From NCBI GenBank assembly GCA_052386775.1, contig JBQTJV010000360.1, forward strand, positions 1 through 12,506: a stretch of 12,506 nucleotides of DNA. The letters run 5' to 3'. A program made the translations under genes and the position numbers. Positions within the stretch are counted from its first letter, which is position 1. Every line of letters starts with the position of its first letter. The notes beneath the pieces are model-generated. The model ran no database searches. It saw only the letters and a program-made list of their open reading frames with translations, and was not told the DNA's origin. This document shows, piece by piece, positions 1 through 6,466 of this stretch. This DNA comes from DSOT01 sp052386775. Lineage in GTDB: Bacteria; Pseudomonadota; Gammaproteobacteria; Burkholderiales; SG8-41.

Positions 1-2
1 TC

Positions 3-17
3 AAAAGGCCGGCTTTT
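3..17. terminator. Possible small terminator hairpin at the left edge
   Basis: AAAAG at 3-7 pairs with CTTTT at 13-17 around a five-base GC-rich loop. The A and T tracts on the two arms mean it could act in either direction, most likely for a gene lying left of the window. The stem is only five base pairs, so this is a weak call. The rest of 1-187 has no recognisable gene. Two forward frames stay open through it, but their translations resemble nothing I know and they run straight into the 4.5S RNA. Confidence 0.2.
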
Positions 18-144
18 CAGACCAAAATCACAGGCCGCCGCGTAATCCGCCCGCGGCCCTTAACACATTACTTAGGCGGACAATTCACGTGCTACAAAAA
101 CCGGACAAAACTACTTGCTATCTACAGACGCCCATGGCTTGCGG

Positions 145-174
145 CTGGCATCCGCGGCGTTTCGCATGCATACT
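145..174 (+). promoter_or_regulatory. Candidate sigma-70 promoter for ffs
   Basis: CTGGCA at 145-150 (four of six matches to the -35 consensus) is followed after 18 bases by CATACT at 169-174 (four of six matches to the -10 consensus). Transcription would begin around 181-188, next to the first paired base of the 4.5S RNA at 188. The position fits the need for a promoter just before an abundant stable RNA, but both boxes are only moderate matches. Two CGGACAA direct repeats (77-83 and 102-108, 25 bases apart) lie upstream and could be incidental. Confidence 0.3.
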
Positions 175-187
175 TACGACTTGTTAC

Positions 188-283
188 GGCGGGCCTCCCC
201 GCATTGCATGGTAGTGAACCTGGTCAGGTCCGGAAGGAAGCAGCCACAGCTATTCTCTGCAAGTGCCGGGGGTCGGGCTCGCC
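188..283 (+). ncRNA. ffs: 4.5S signal recognition particle RNA (small bacterial type)
   Basis: This RNA binds Ffh to form the signal recognition particle, which delivers nascent inner-membrane proteins to FtsY. The diagnostic conserved core is present at 222-245, including the GGAA tetraloop at about 232-235 and the asymmetric internal loop that contacts the Ffh M domain. The ends close well: 188-196 pairs with 275-283 with only G-U exceptions, and CCCCG at 197-201 pairs with the CGGGG tract near 267-271. The length of about 96 nt fits the short SRP RNA without an Alu domain. There is no T-run after the 3' end, so the mature end is probably made by processing and transcription may continue into the genes downstream. 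ffs next to dnaX is a familiar arrangement in Betaproteobacteria. Exact mature ends are uncertain by a few bases. Confidence 0.95.
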
Positions 284-331
284 ACCCTTATTGAAGTCAG
301 GCTGATGCTCGGAGAAAAACAGGTTGGCCAC

Positions 332-871
332 ATGACACTGAAGACTGGAGCGATGTTGGGAGCGGGCGCGCTGGTGTGGGCGCTGCTCAGCGCACCTTCG
401 CATGCGATCGACAGCATGGCCATCGAAGGCGGGCGTGGCGACGGCACGGACATGTTTCGCGTCGGAGTACAGTGGGACTGGAACACGCGCTGGTTGCAGG
501 GCAGGAACTGGCATCTCGGCGGCTACTGGGATCTCGCCGCAGGCTACTGGCATCGGAGTTCCCCGCCGGGCTTCAATGAGGATCTCACCGATATCGGCTT
601 GACACCCGTGTTCCGGCTGCAGGGGAACGATCTCACGGGTCCGTACCTCGAGGCCGGCATAGGGTTTCACCTGCTTTCGCGCACCACGCTCGGCGACAAA
701 CGCTTCAGCACGAGCTTCCAGTTCGGCAATCACATCGGCGCGGGGCTGCGCTTCGGTCCCAAGGGGCGGTACGATTTTGGCTACCGCTTCCAGCATCTCT
801 CGAATGCCGGCATCAAACGGCCGAACAACGGCATCAATTTCCACCAGATTCGTTTCCAGTATCACTTCTAG
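332..871 (+). CDS. pagL: PagL-type lipid A 3-O-deacylase (acyloxyacyl hydrolase)
   Basis: PagL is an outer-membrane beta-barrel hydrolase that removes the 3-O-linked acyl chain from lipid A, altering endotoxicity and antibiotic resistance. The product is 179 aa from the ATG at 332. Residues 1-25 form a good signal peptide (hydrophobic stretch, then A-P-S-H-A). The mature part shows alternating aromatic barrel strands and ends in Phe, as outer-membrane barrels do. The family active-site segment is at 153-170, with His155, Ser157 and the following Asn158. The third catalytic residue of Pseudomonas PagL (Glu140, twelve residues after the Ser) would align with Asn169, so the charge-relay residue may differ. 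An upstream ATG at 305 would give a longer leader, and I prefer 332 for its signal peptide. The gene lies between ffs and dnaX, 12 bases before dnaX, and has no obvious promoter of its own. Confidence 0.85.
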   Translation: MTLKTGAMLGAGALVWALLSAPSHAIDSMAIEGGRGDGTDMFRVGVQWDWNTRWLQGRNWHLGGYWDLAAGYWHRSSPPGFNEDLTDIGLTPVFRLQGNDLTGPYLEAGIGFHLLSRTTLGDKRFSTSFQFGNHIGAGLRFGPKGRYDFGYRFQHLSNAGIKRPNNGINFHQIRFQYHF

Positions 872-883
872 CGGGTTCGCCGC

Positions 884-2446
884 TTGACCCAAGTACTCGC
901 CCGCAAGTGGCGCCCCCGCATTTTCGCTGAACTGGTCGGACAGGAGCACGTCGTCAAGGCGCTGACGAACGCGCTGCGCGAGCGGCGCCTGCACCATGCC
1001 TATCTTTTTACCGGCACGCGCGGGGTCGGGAAAACCACGCTCGCGCGCATCCTCTCCAAAGCGCTCAACTGTGAGGGCGGCGTGTCCGCGGAACCGTGCG
1101 GCACGTGCCGCGCCTGCACCGAGATCGATGCCGGCCGCTTCGTGGATCTGGTGGAACTCGACGCCGCCTCGAACACGCAGGTGGACAATATGCGCGAGCT
1201 GCTGGAAAGCGCCCTTTACGCCCCGACCAGCGGCCGGTACAAGGTATACATCATCGACGAAGTGCACATGCTCTCCCGCAACGCGTTCAATGCGATGTTG
1301 AAAACGCTGGAAGAGCCGCCCGAGCACGTCAAGTTCGTCCTTGCGACGACGGATCCGCAAAAGATACCGGTCACCGTCCTCTCGCGCTGCCTGCAGTTCA
1401 ATCTGAAGCAGATCTCGCAGGTCCAGATCCGCGCGCAACTGCAAAAGGTTCTGGACGCCGAGGGATTTGCTTTCGAAATCCCGGCGCTCGCCTTGCTCGC
1501 GCGCGCAGCCCAAGGCAGCATGCGCGACGGCTTGAGCCTGCTCGACCAGGCGATCGCGCATGGCGGCGGGAAGGTCGAGGAAGGGGCCGTGCGCGGGATG
1601 CTGGGCGCCGTCGACAGCGGCTATCTCTATTCGCTGCTGAAGGCGCTCGCGGCGCGCGATGCGGCGGCGCTGATCGCCGAAGCCGATCGCATGGCGCAAC
1701 GCAGCCTGTCGTTCGAGCTGGCATTGCAGGACCTGGGTGTGTTGCTGCACCGGCTTGCGTTGCTTCAGGCCCTGCCTGCTTCCGTCGCCGAAGACGAGCC
1801 CGACCGCGAAGTGCTGCTCGCACTGGCGGCTTTGTTCGGGGCCGAGGATCTCCAGCTCTACTATCAGATCGCGCTGCAGGGCAGGGCCGACATCGCGCTG
1901 GCGCCGGACGACTACGCCGGATTTACGATGACCCTGCTGCGCATGCTGGCCTTTGCGCCCGAGGAGCCGGGCGCCGAACTGCCCGCGGCAGCATCCCGAG
2001 CGGCAAAGCCGCCGGCGGGTGTGGTGCCCACCCTGCAGACCGGTCCCTCAAAAAAAAACGACAGTAAGCGCGATTGGCCGGATATCGTCGCCGAGCTCGA
2101 ATTGACGGGAATGGCGCGCATGCTCGCGCAGCACTGCGAACTGGTGCGCCACGAAGCGCGTCGAATGGAGTTGTCCGTCCCCCAAGTGCACGAGCGCCTG
2201 CTCGACAAGCCGTATCAGGACAAGCTCAGGGCCGCGTTGCAGCAGCGCTTCGGCCCGGAACTGCGCGTCGCGTTCAGCGTCGGCGAGGGCAACGGGAATT
2301 CGCCGGCGGCGCTCGCGGATCGCGACCGGCAGCGGCGTCACGCCGAGGCTGTGGCGGAAATCGAGCAGGATCCCTTCGTGCGCGAACTGGTGGAAAACTT
2401 CGACGCGCGGATAGTTGAGTCGACGATCAAACCCATACAGCAATAG
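884..2446 (+). CDS. dnaX: DNA polymerase III subunits tau/gamma (clamp loader)
   Basis: DnaX is the motor of the clamp loader that opens the beta clamp and couples the replicative polymerases. The protein is 520 aa from a TTG at 884, chosen because the conserved N-terminus (QVLARKWRP) begins at residue 3. No clear ribosome binding site precedes it. Visible motifs are Walker A at 44-51, zinc cysteines 63, 72, 75 and 78, Walker B I-I-D-E at 123-126, sensor 1 Thr-Thr at 155-156 and the Ser-Arg-Cys motif at 167-169. The clamp-loader collar follows to about 360. The C-terminal part (about 396-520) resembles the polymerase-alpha-binding domain V of tau. At 520 aa it is shorter than E. coli tau (643 aa), with little room for domain IV. 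A run of nine A (2050-2058) sits just before domain V and could yield a gamma form of about 394 aa. It is followed nine bases later by ybaB. Confidence 0.97.
   Translation: MTQVLARKWRPRIFAELVGQEHVVKALTNALRERRLHHAYLFTGTRGVGKTTLARILSKALNCEGGVSAEPCGTCRACTEIDAGRFVDLVELDAASNTQVDNMRELLESALYAPTSGRYKVYIIDEVHMLSRNAFNAMLKTLEEPPEHVKFVLATTDPQKIPVTVLSRCLQFNLKQISQVQIRAQLQKVLDAEGFAFEIPALALLARAAQGSMRDGLSLLDQAIAHGGGKVEEGAVRGMLGAVDSGYLYSLLKALAARDAAALIAEADRMAQRSLSFELALQDLGVLLHRLALLQALPASVAEDEPDREVLLALAALFGAEDLQLYYQIALQGRADIALAPDDYAGFTMTLLRMLAFAPEEPGAELPAAASRAAKPPAGVVPTLQTGPSKKNDSKRDWPDIVAELELTGMARMLAQHCELVRHEARRMELSVPQVHERLLDKPYQDKLRAALQQRFGPELRVAFSVGEGNGNSPAALADRDRQRRHAEAVAEIEQDPFVRELVENFDARIVESTIKPIQQ
2050..2067 (+). 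promoter_or_regulatory. Candidate slippage site for a gamma subunit in dnaX
   Basis: Nine consecutive A (2050-2058) lie in a GC-rich gene. In the dnaX frame they read A-AAA-AAA-AAC, which includes a -1 slippery heptamer. After a -1 shift, translation would add Lys-Arg-Gln and stop at TAA 2065-2067, giving about 394 aa. A +1 shift stops at TGA 2103-2105. A downstream stem is possible (GCG 2068-2070 plus CGAT 2071-2074 with ATCG 2084-2087 plus CGC 2089-2091, one bulged T). I see no Shine-Dalgarno-like stimulator upstream. Known precedents are ribosomal frameshifting in E. coli dnaX and transcriptional slippage on A9 in Thermus thermophilus dnaX. Here the homopolymer favours slippage by RNA polymerase, but this is inference. 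Confidence 0.6.
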
Positions 2447-2455
2447 GACCCTCCC

Positions 2456-2782
2456 ATGATGAAAGGCGGACTCGGCGGCCTCATGAAGCAGGCGCAGCAG
2501 ATGCAGGAAAACATGAAGAAGGTCCAGGACCAGTTGGCGGTGCTCGAGGTGGAAGGCCAGGCGGGCGCCGGGATGGTGAAAGTCGTGATGACCTGCCGTC
2601 ACGACGTGAAACGCGTCGCCATCGATGCGAGCCTGCTTCAGGATGACAAGGAGATGCTGGAAGACCTGGTTGCGGCAGCGGTGAACGACGCAGTGCGCCG
2701 CGTGGAAGCGACGGTGCAGGAGAAGATGTCCGCCATCACGGCGGGAATGCCGTTGCCGCCGGGCTTCAAGATGCCGTTCTGA
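2456..2782 (+). CDS. ybaB: YbaB/EbfC family nucleoid-associated DNA-binding protein
   Basis: YbaB/EbfC is a small homodimeric DNA-binding protein associated with the nucleoid, and its gene is almost always found between dnaX and recR. The 108 aa product has the usual length and layout: a glycine/methionine-rich start, an amphipathic helix (about 8-30) carrying the Gln/Met-rich segment, a central beta sheet and a C-terminal helix (about 65-93), ending in the typical Pro-Gly-Phe-Lys-Met-Pro-Phe tail. The start at 2456 is supported by AGGA eight to twelve bases upstream, which overlaps the dnaX stop. A second ATG follows directly at 2459 and would serve equally well. The exact cellular role remains unclear, although a link to recombination via RecR has been proposed from this gene order. 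Confidence 0.93.
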   Translation: MMKGGLGGLMKQAQQMQENMKKVQDQLAVLEVEGQAGAGMVKVVMTCRHDVKRVAIDASLLQDDKEMLEDLVAAAVNDAVRRVEATVQEKMSAITAGMPLPPGFKMPF

Positions 2783-2827
2783 GCGGTCGCCATGCGGTCT
2801 TTTTAGGCGGCGCGACCTCCGTCGGAC

Positions 2828-3430
2828 ATGAGCATCAAGACCCCATCCAGCCTCGAAGAGCTGATCGAAGCCCTGCGCTGCCTGCCCGGCGTGGGGCCGA
2901 AATCGGCGCAGCGCATGGCGTATCACCTGCTGCAGCGCGACCTTCCCGGAGCGCGGCGGCTGGCGAGCGCGCTCGGCATCGTGCTGGAGCGGATACGCCA
3001 CTGCGAGAAGTGCAACAGTTTCGCCGAGGAAACGGTATGCGGCCTGTGCCGCTCGCCGCGGCGCGATGCCGCGCAGTTGTGCGTGGTGGAGAGCCCGAGC
3101 GATCTGCTGGTGATGGAGCAGGCGCAGTGCTTCCAGGGTCTTTACTTCGTATTGATGGGAACGCTGTCGCCGCTCGACGGTATCGGCCCGAAAGACATCC
3201 ATCTCGATCGTCTGCTCAAGCGCGCGGCAGACGGCGTCGTGCGCGAAGTCATCCTCGCCAACAACTTTACGGTCGAAGGCGAGGCCACCGCGCACTACAT
3301 CGGTGAGCTGCTGCGCGAGCAGGGAATCAAGGTAACGCGGATCGCACGCGGCCTCCCGGTCGGCGGTGAGCTCGAGTACGTGGACAGCGGCACGCTGGCC
3401 CACGCCGTGCTCGAACGGCGCGCGGTGTGA
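2828..3430 (+). CDS. recR: Recombination mediator protein RecR
   Basis: RecR works with RecO (and RecF) to load RecA onto SSB-coated single-stranded DNA in gap repair. The 200 aa product has the complete family layout: a helix-hairpin-helix at about 10-36 (G-V-G-P-K-S), a four-cysteine zinc site at Cys59, Cys62, Cys71 and Cys74, a Toprim domain beginning near residue 83 (C-V-V-E-S-P-S-D), and the conserved C-terminal region with R-G-L-P-V-G-G near 174-180. The ATG at 2828 has only a weak ribosome binding site. The 45-base gap after ybaB contains an inverted repeat (GGTCGC 2785-2790, GCGACC 2812-2817) with a T5 run in its loop, which is not terminator-shaped and may only shape the mRNA. The stop overlaps the rluB start as GTGA. 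Confidence 0.97.
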   Translation: MSIKTPSSLEELIEALRCLPGVGPKSAQRMAYHLLQRDLPGARRLASALGIVLERIRHCEKCNSFAEETVCGLCRSPRRDAAQLCVVESPSDLLVMEQAQCFQGLYFVLMGTLSPLDGIGPKDIHLDRLLKRAADGVVREVILANNFTVEGEATAHYIGELLREQGIKVTRIARGLPVGGELEYVDSGTLAHAVLERRAV

Positions 3431-4251
3431 GACCGCCCGCAAGAAAGCGCGCCGCTGCAAGGCCCGCGACTGCCCCGCGCGAGGAATCCACTCAAAAGCT
3501 GCACAAGGTGCTGGCGCAGGCCGGGCTCGGTTCCCGGCGCGACATGGAAGAATGGATACGCGGCGGGCGCGTGACGGTCAACGGCATCGCGGCAGGCATC
3601 GGCACCCGGGTCAGCGCTCGTGATCTGATCCGGGTGGGGCGACGCGTGGTGCGCTGGTCCGACCCGCAACGGGTGCCGCGCGTCGTGCTCTACCATAAGC
3701 CTGAAGGCGAAATCGTCTCCCGCGACGACCCGCAGAAGCGCGCCACGGTGTTCGACAGGCTGCCGCGGGTGCGCGGGGGGCGGTGGCTCGCGGTGGGGCG
3801 GCTCGATTACAACACCGGCGGCCTGCTGATCCTTACCACCAGCGGGGAGCTTGCCAACCGCATGATGCATCCGCGCTATGCGCTGGAACGCGAATACGCG
3901 GTGCGCATCCTGGGTCAATTGAGCGCGGATCAGGTCGAGCGCCTGAAATCCGGCGTGCCGCTCGATGACGGACCGGCGCGCTGCATCTCCGTCGAAGACG
4001 GCGGTGGCGAAGGGGCCAATCACTGGTATCGAATCGTGCTTGCGGAAGGCCGCAACCGCATCGTGCGCCGCATGTTCGCGGCGGTCGGGATGACGGTCAG
4101 CCGCCTGATGCGCGTGCGCTTCGGCAGCGTGCAATTGCCGCCGCATCTCAAACGCGGACAGTGGCGCGAGCTGGACTCGCCGCAGGTCAGCGAGCTGTTA
4201 CGCGCCCTGGCGTCCCCGGCGCGGCGCGGACCAGATCGTCCCGGCCGATGA
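3427..4251 (+). CDS. rluB: 23S rRNA pseudouridine synthase, RluB type (RsuA family)
   Basis: Enzymes of this family isomerise a uridine in rRNA to pseudouridine. RluB acts on U2605 of 23S rRNA (E. coli numbering). The 274 aa product has a basic N-terminal tail (1-20), an S4 RNA-binding domain (about 23-78, with L-G-S-R-R) and the catalytic domain with the family signature G-R-L-D-Y-N-T-G-G-L-L around catalytic Asp127. The R-N-R-I-V-R-R-M-F segment near 209-217 is also diagnostic. The GTG start at 3427 overlaps the recR stop in GTGA, implying translational coupling. The next in-frame ATG falls inside the S4 domain, so GTG is the better choice. The 3' end overlaps prmB, encoded on the other strand, by 65 bases. 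Assignment to RluB rather than RluE/RluF or RsuA is by overall resemblance. Confidence 0.88.
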   Translation: MRPPARKRAAARPATAPREESTQKLHKVLAQAGLGSRRDMEEWIRGGRVTVNGIAAGIGTRVSARDLIRVGRRVVRWSDPQRVPRVVLYHKPEGEIVSRDDPQKRATVFDRLPRVRGGRWLAVGRLDYNTGGLLILTTSGELANRMMHPRYALEREYAVRILGQLSADQVERLKSGVPLDDGPARCISVEDGGGEGANHWYRIVLAEGRNRIVRRMFAAVGMTVSRLMRVRFGSVQLPPHLKRGQWRELDSPQVSELLRALASPARRGPDRPGR

Positions 4252-5137
4252 TCGCCACGCAGTCGTCGCCACCGCTGGTATAGGGCCAGACAAAAGGCAG
4301 CCGCGGAAACAGCCGCTCCAGGCGTGAGCGATTGTGGCCGACTTCGAGGACCAGCGTCCCGCCCGGTTCAAGATGGTCGGCGGCGTCCCGCAGGATTGCG
4401 CGCGCGAAATCCAATCCATCCCGTCCTCCGGCAAGGGCGCGGCGCGGCTCATGGCGGTATTCCGCAGGCAGCCGTCGCATCGTGGGCGCGGTGACGTAGG
4501 GGGGATTGGAAACGATCAGATCGTAGCGCTGGCCTCGAAGCGCGGCATAAAGGTCCGAGCGCACCAGGCGAATGCGTTTCTGAAGGCGATAAAGGGCGAC
4601 GTTGCGCCGGGCGAGCCGCAGTGCGTCGGCGGCGATGTCGGTCGCGTCGATGCGCGCGCGCGGAAAACTGTGCGCCAGCAGGATGGCGAGACAGCCCGAG
4701 CCGGTGCACAGATCGAGCGCAGCACGCACGCGATTCGCGTGCGCTACCCACGGCGCGAGATCCTCGCGCAACAGTTCCGCGATGTAGGACCGTGGGACGA
4801 GGGCGCGCTCATCGATGTAGAAGCGAAAATCCCCGAGCCACGCTTCACGGGTCAGGTAGGCTGCCGGCTTGCGCTCCCGTACTCGGCGATCGAACAGGGA
4901 CAGGATTTTTCGGCTTTGCCGGGGCGTCGGTCGGCGCCCGAGATGAGGCTCGAGCGGCGCGGGCGGCAGTCCCATGGCGTGCAGCGCGAGATAAGCGGCT
5001 TCATCGTAGGCATGGATCAAGCCGTGGCCGTGCGAGAGGCGGGCGGTCTTGAAGCGCTGTTCGCCGCGGCGTATGAGTTCGCCGAGCGTGGGGGCGGAAA
5101 CGGCCGCTTGCCGGCGCTCAGCCTGCGGTCTGGCCAA
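4187..5137 (-). CDS. prmB: 50S ribosomal protein L3 glutamine N5-methyltransferase PrmB
   Basis: PrmB uses S-adenosylmethionine to methylate a glutamine in ribosomal protein L3, aiding 50S assembly. The product is up to 316 aa. SAM-binding motif I (L-D-L-C-T-G-S-G) lies at 141-148, an acidic Asp-rich motif follows around 164-171 and the glutamine-binding N-P-P-Y is at 211-214. The N-terminal helical domain resembles PrmB rather than PrmC (HemK), and the segment L-V-P-R-S at 113-117 fits PrmB. The start is uncertain: I used a TTG at 5137, no clear ribosome binding site precedes it, and family homology begins near residue 15. It lies 26 bases after pilU on the same strand, so they may be co-transcribed. 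Its 3' end overlaps rluB by 65 bases, affecting only the tail after the last conserved strand. Confidence 0.9.
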   Translation of the reverse strand: MARPQAERRQAAVSAPTLGELIRRGEQRFKTARLSHGHGLIHAYDEAAYLALHAMGLPPAPLEPHLGRRPTPRQSRKILSLFDRRVRERKPAAYLTREAWLGDFRFYIDERALVPRSYIAELLREDLAPWVAHANRVRAALDLCTGSGCLAILLAHSFPRARIDATDIAADALRLARRNVALYRLQKRIRLVRSDLYAALRGQRYDLIVSNPPYVTAPTMRRLPAEYRHEPRRALAGGRDGLDFARAILRDAADHLEPGGTLVLEVGHNRSRLERLFPRLPFVWPYTSGGDDCVAIIGRDDLVRAAPGTPGRVTAR

Positions 5138-5146
5138 AACGATGAA

Positions 5147-5161
5147 CGGCCGTGTCGGCCG
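5147..5161. other. Perfect GC hairpin between pilU and prmB
   Basis: CGGCCG at 5147-5152 and CGGCCG at 5156-5161 form a six-base-pair stem with a three-base loop. It fills most of the 26-base gap between the pilU stop and the prmB start. Read leftward it is followed by a mixed stretch including TTTT rather than a clean T-run, so a full terminator is doubtful. It could shield pilU mRNA from 3' decay or cover the prmB start. Confidence 0.4.
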
Positions 5162-5163
5162 CT

Positions 5164-6312
5164 TTACCCGAGCGCGTCGAGGTTGAGCTTGATGTTGGAA
5201 AGGTCGTCCGGCCGCTTGGCGGTGACTTCCTCTTCCGTCGGGGGCTTGAGCGGGCCCTTGGCGTTGTTGATCAGCCAGTGCAGGTTGGTCGGGGAGTCCG
5301 AGTAGGCAAGCGCTTCGTCCAGCGTGATCTTGCCCGAGCTGTAGAGGTAGAACAGCGCCTGCTCGAAGGTCTGGGAGCCCGGTGCGAGACTCTGGTCGAT
5401 GGCATCCTTGATCTGGCCGATTTCACCGTCCTTGATCAGTTCCTGGATGTGCTTGGTGTTGAGCAGAATCTCGACAGCGGGCATGCGGCCGCCGTCCACC
5501 GTGCGCACCAGGCGCTGCGAGATGATGCAGCGCAGTGCGATCGAGAGATCGGCCAGCAGCGCTTCGCGCGCCTCACGCGGGAAGAAGTTGATGATGCGGT
5601 TGAGCGCGTTGTAGCTGTTGTTGGCGTGCAGGGTCGACATGCAGAGATGGCCGGTCTGCGCGAACAGCAGGGCGCTCTGCAGCGTGGGGCGGTCGCGAAT
5701 CTCCCCGATCATCAGCAGATCGGGCGCCTGGCGCATGGCGCTGATCAGCGCGTTGTCGTAGGTGTAGGTGTCCACACGCACTTCGCGCTGGTTGACGATC
5801 GATTTCTTGTGCTTGAAGATGAATTCGATCGGATCCTCGATGGTGAGGATGTGCCCGGTGCGCACGGAATTGCGGTAATCGATCATGGAAGCCATGGTGG
5901 TCGATTTGCCAGAGCCCGTGGATCCCACCACCAGGATGAGCCCGAGCTTCTCCATGATGACCTGCTTCAGTATGGTCGGCAGCCCCAGCGACTCGAACGA
6001 GGGCACATCAGGCTTTACGAAGCGGATCACCATTCCCACGCTGTTGCGCTGCTGGAATATGTTGATGCGAAAGTTTCCGATCTCGGCCTGGCTGCAGGCG
6101 AAGTTCATCTCGTGGCGGGTTTCGAACTCCTTGACCTGATTGTCGGACATCAGCTCATAGGAGATGGTCTTCACCTGTTCGGGATCGAGGATCTGATCGT
6201 TGATCGGCATGACGATGCCGTTGACCTTGATCTGTATGGGCGCCCCGGCCGTGAAGAACAGGTCGGAAGCCTGTTTTTCGGCCATCAGCTTGAAAAGCGG
6301 TGTCACGAACAT
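5164..6312 (-). CDS. pilU: Type IV pilus retraction ATPase PilU
   Basis: PilU is a cytoplasmic hexameric ATPase that assists PilT in retracting type IV pili, supporting twitching, adhesion and DNA uptake. The 382 aa product matches PilU in length. It has an N-terminal PAS-like domain (about 1-100), Walker A at 130-138 (G-S-T-G-S-G-K-S-T), the Asp box T-I-E-D-P near 157-161, Walker B at 198-207 (G-E-I-R-D) and the His box with His222 and His229. The C-terminal region (270-382) reads as PilU rather than PilT. The ATG at 6312 has an excellent ribosome binding site, GGAGG, about ten bases upstream. No pilT or other pilus gene is visible in the window. It sits 154 bases after dapD on the same strand, behind a possible terminator. 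Confidence 0.93.
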   Translation of the reverse strand: MFVTPLFKLMAEKQASDLFFTAGAPIQIKVNGIVMPINDQILDPEQVKTISYELMSDNQVKEFETRHEMNFACSQAEIGNFRINIFQQRNSVGMVIRFVKPDVPSFESLGLPTILKQVIMEKLGLILVVGSTGSGKSTTMASMIDYRNSVRTGHILTIEDPIEFIFKHKKSIVNQREVRVDTYTYDNALISAMRQAPDLLMIGEIRDRPTLQSALLFAQTGHLCMSTLHANNSYNALNRIINFFPREAREALLADLSIALRCIISQRLVRTVDGGRMPAVEILLNTKHIQELIKDGEIGQIKDAIDQSLAPGSQTFEQALFYLYSSGKITLDEALAYSDSPTNLHWLINNAKGPLKPPTEEEVTAKRPDDLSNIKLNLDALG

Positions 6313-6373
6313 GACCGTTCCCTCCGGATGTGGCGTTGTTTATCCTGCAGCCCGGCCGCTTTCGCCCCGTGGG

Positions 6374-6392
6374 AAAAATCGCCTGCCTGGCG
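6374..6392 (-). terminator. Possible weak terminator between dapD and pilU
   Basis: Read on the minus strand, CGCC (6392-6389) pairs with GGCG (6383-6380) around a five-base loop and is followed at once by ATTTTT (6379-6374). The order stem then T-run is right for an intrinsic terminator of the dapC-dapD transcript, but a four-base-pair stem is short. It may act as a partial terminator that lowers read-through into pilU. The remainder of the 154-base gap (6313-6466) shows no gene and no convincing promoter. Confidence 0.3.
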
Positions 6393-6466
6393 CAGCATAT
6401 TGTGCCAACTCCGGCAGCCATTGCCTAGCACAGAATCGACTGCGAGTTTTCGACGGCGCGGAGGTA

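Noticed and set aside
2..212. Open forward frames through the left leader into ffs
   Set aside because: Two frames stay open by chance over a short region, the translations look random and they end inside or just past the structural RNA.
2785..2817. Terminator between ybaB and recR (inverted repeat with a T-run)
   Set aside because: The T-run lies in the loop and not after the stem, and the arms are 21 bases apart. The genes are normally co-transcribed.
224..3460. Two long minus-strand frames (224-1750 and 2048-3460) opposite ffs through recR
   Set aside because: Both are opposite fully conserved genes or the 4.5S RNA and look like composition shadows.
6396..6413. Sigma-54-like promoter before pilU (TTGGCAC...TGC on the minus strand)
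   Set aside because: The distance between the GG and GC elements is eight or eleven bases instead of the strict ten, so it does not fit.
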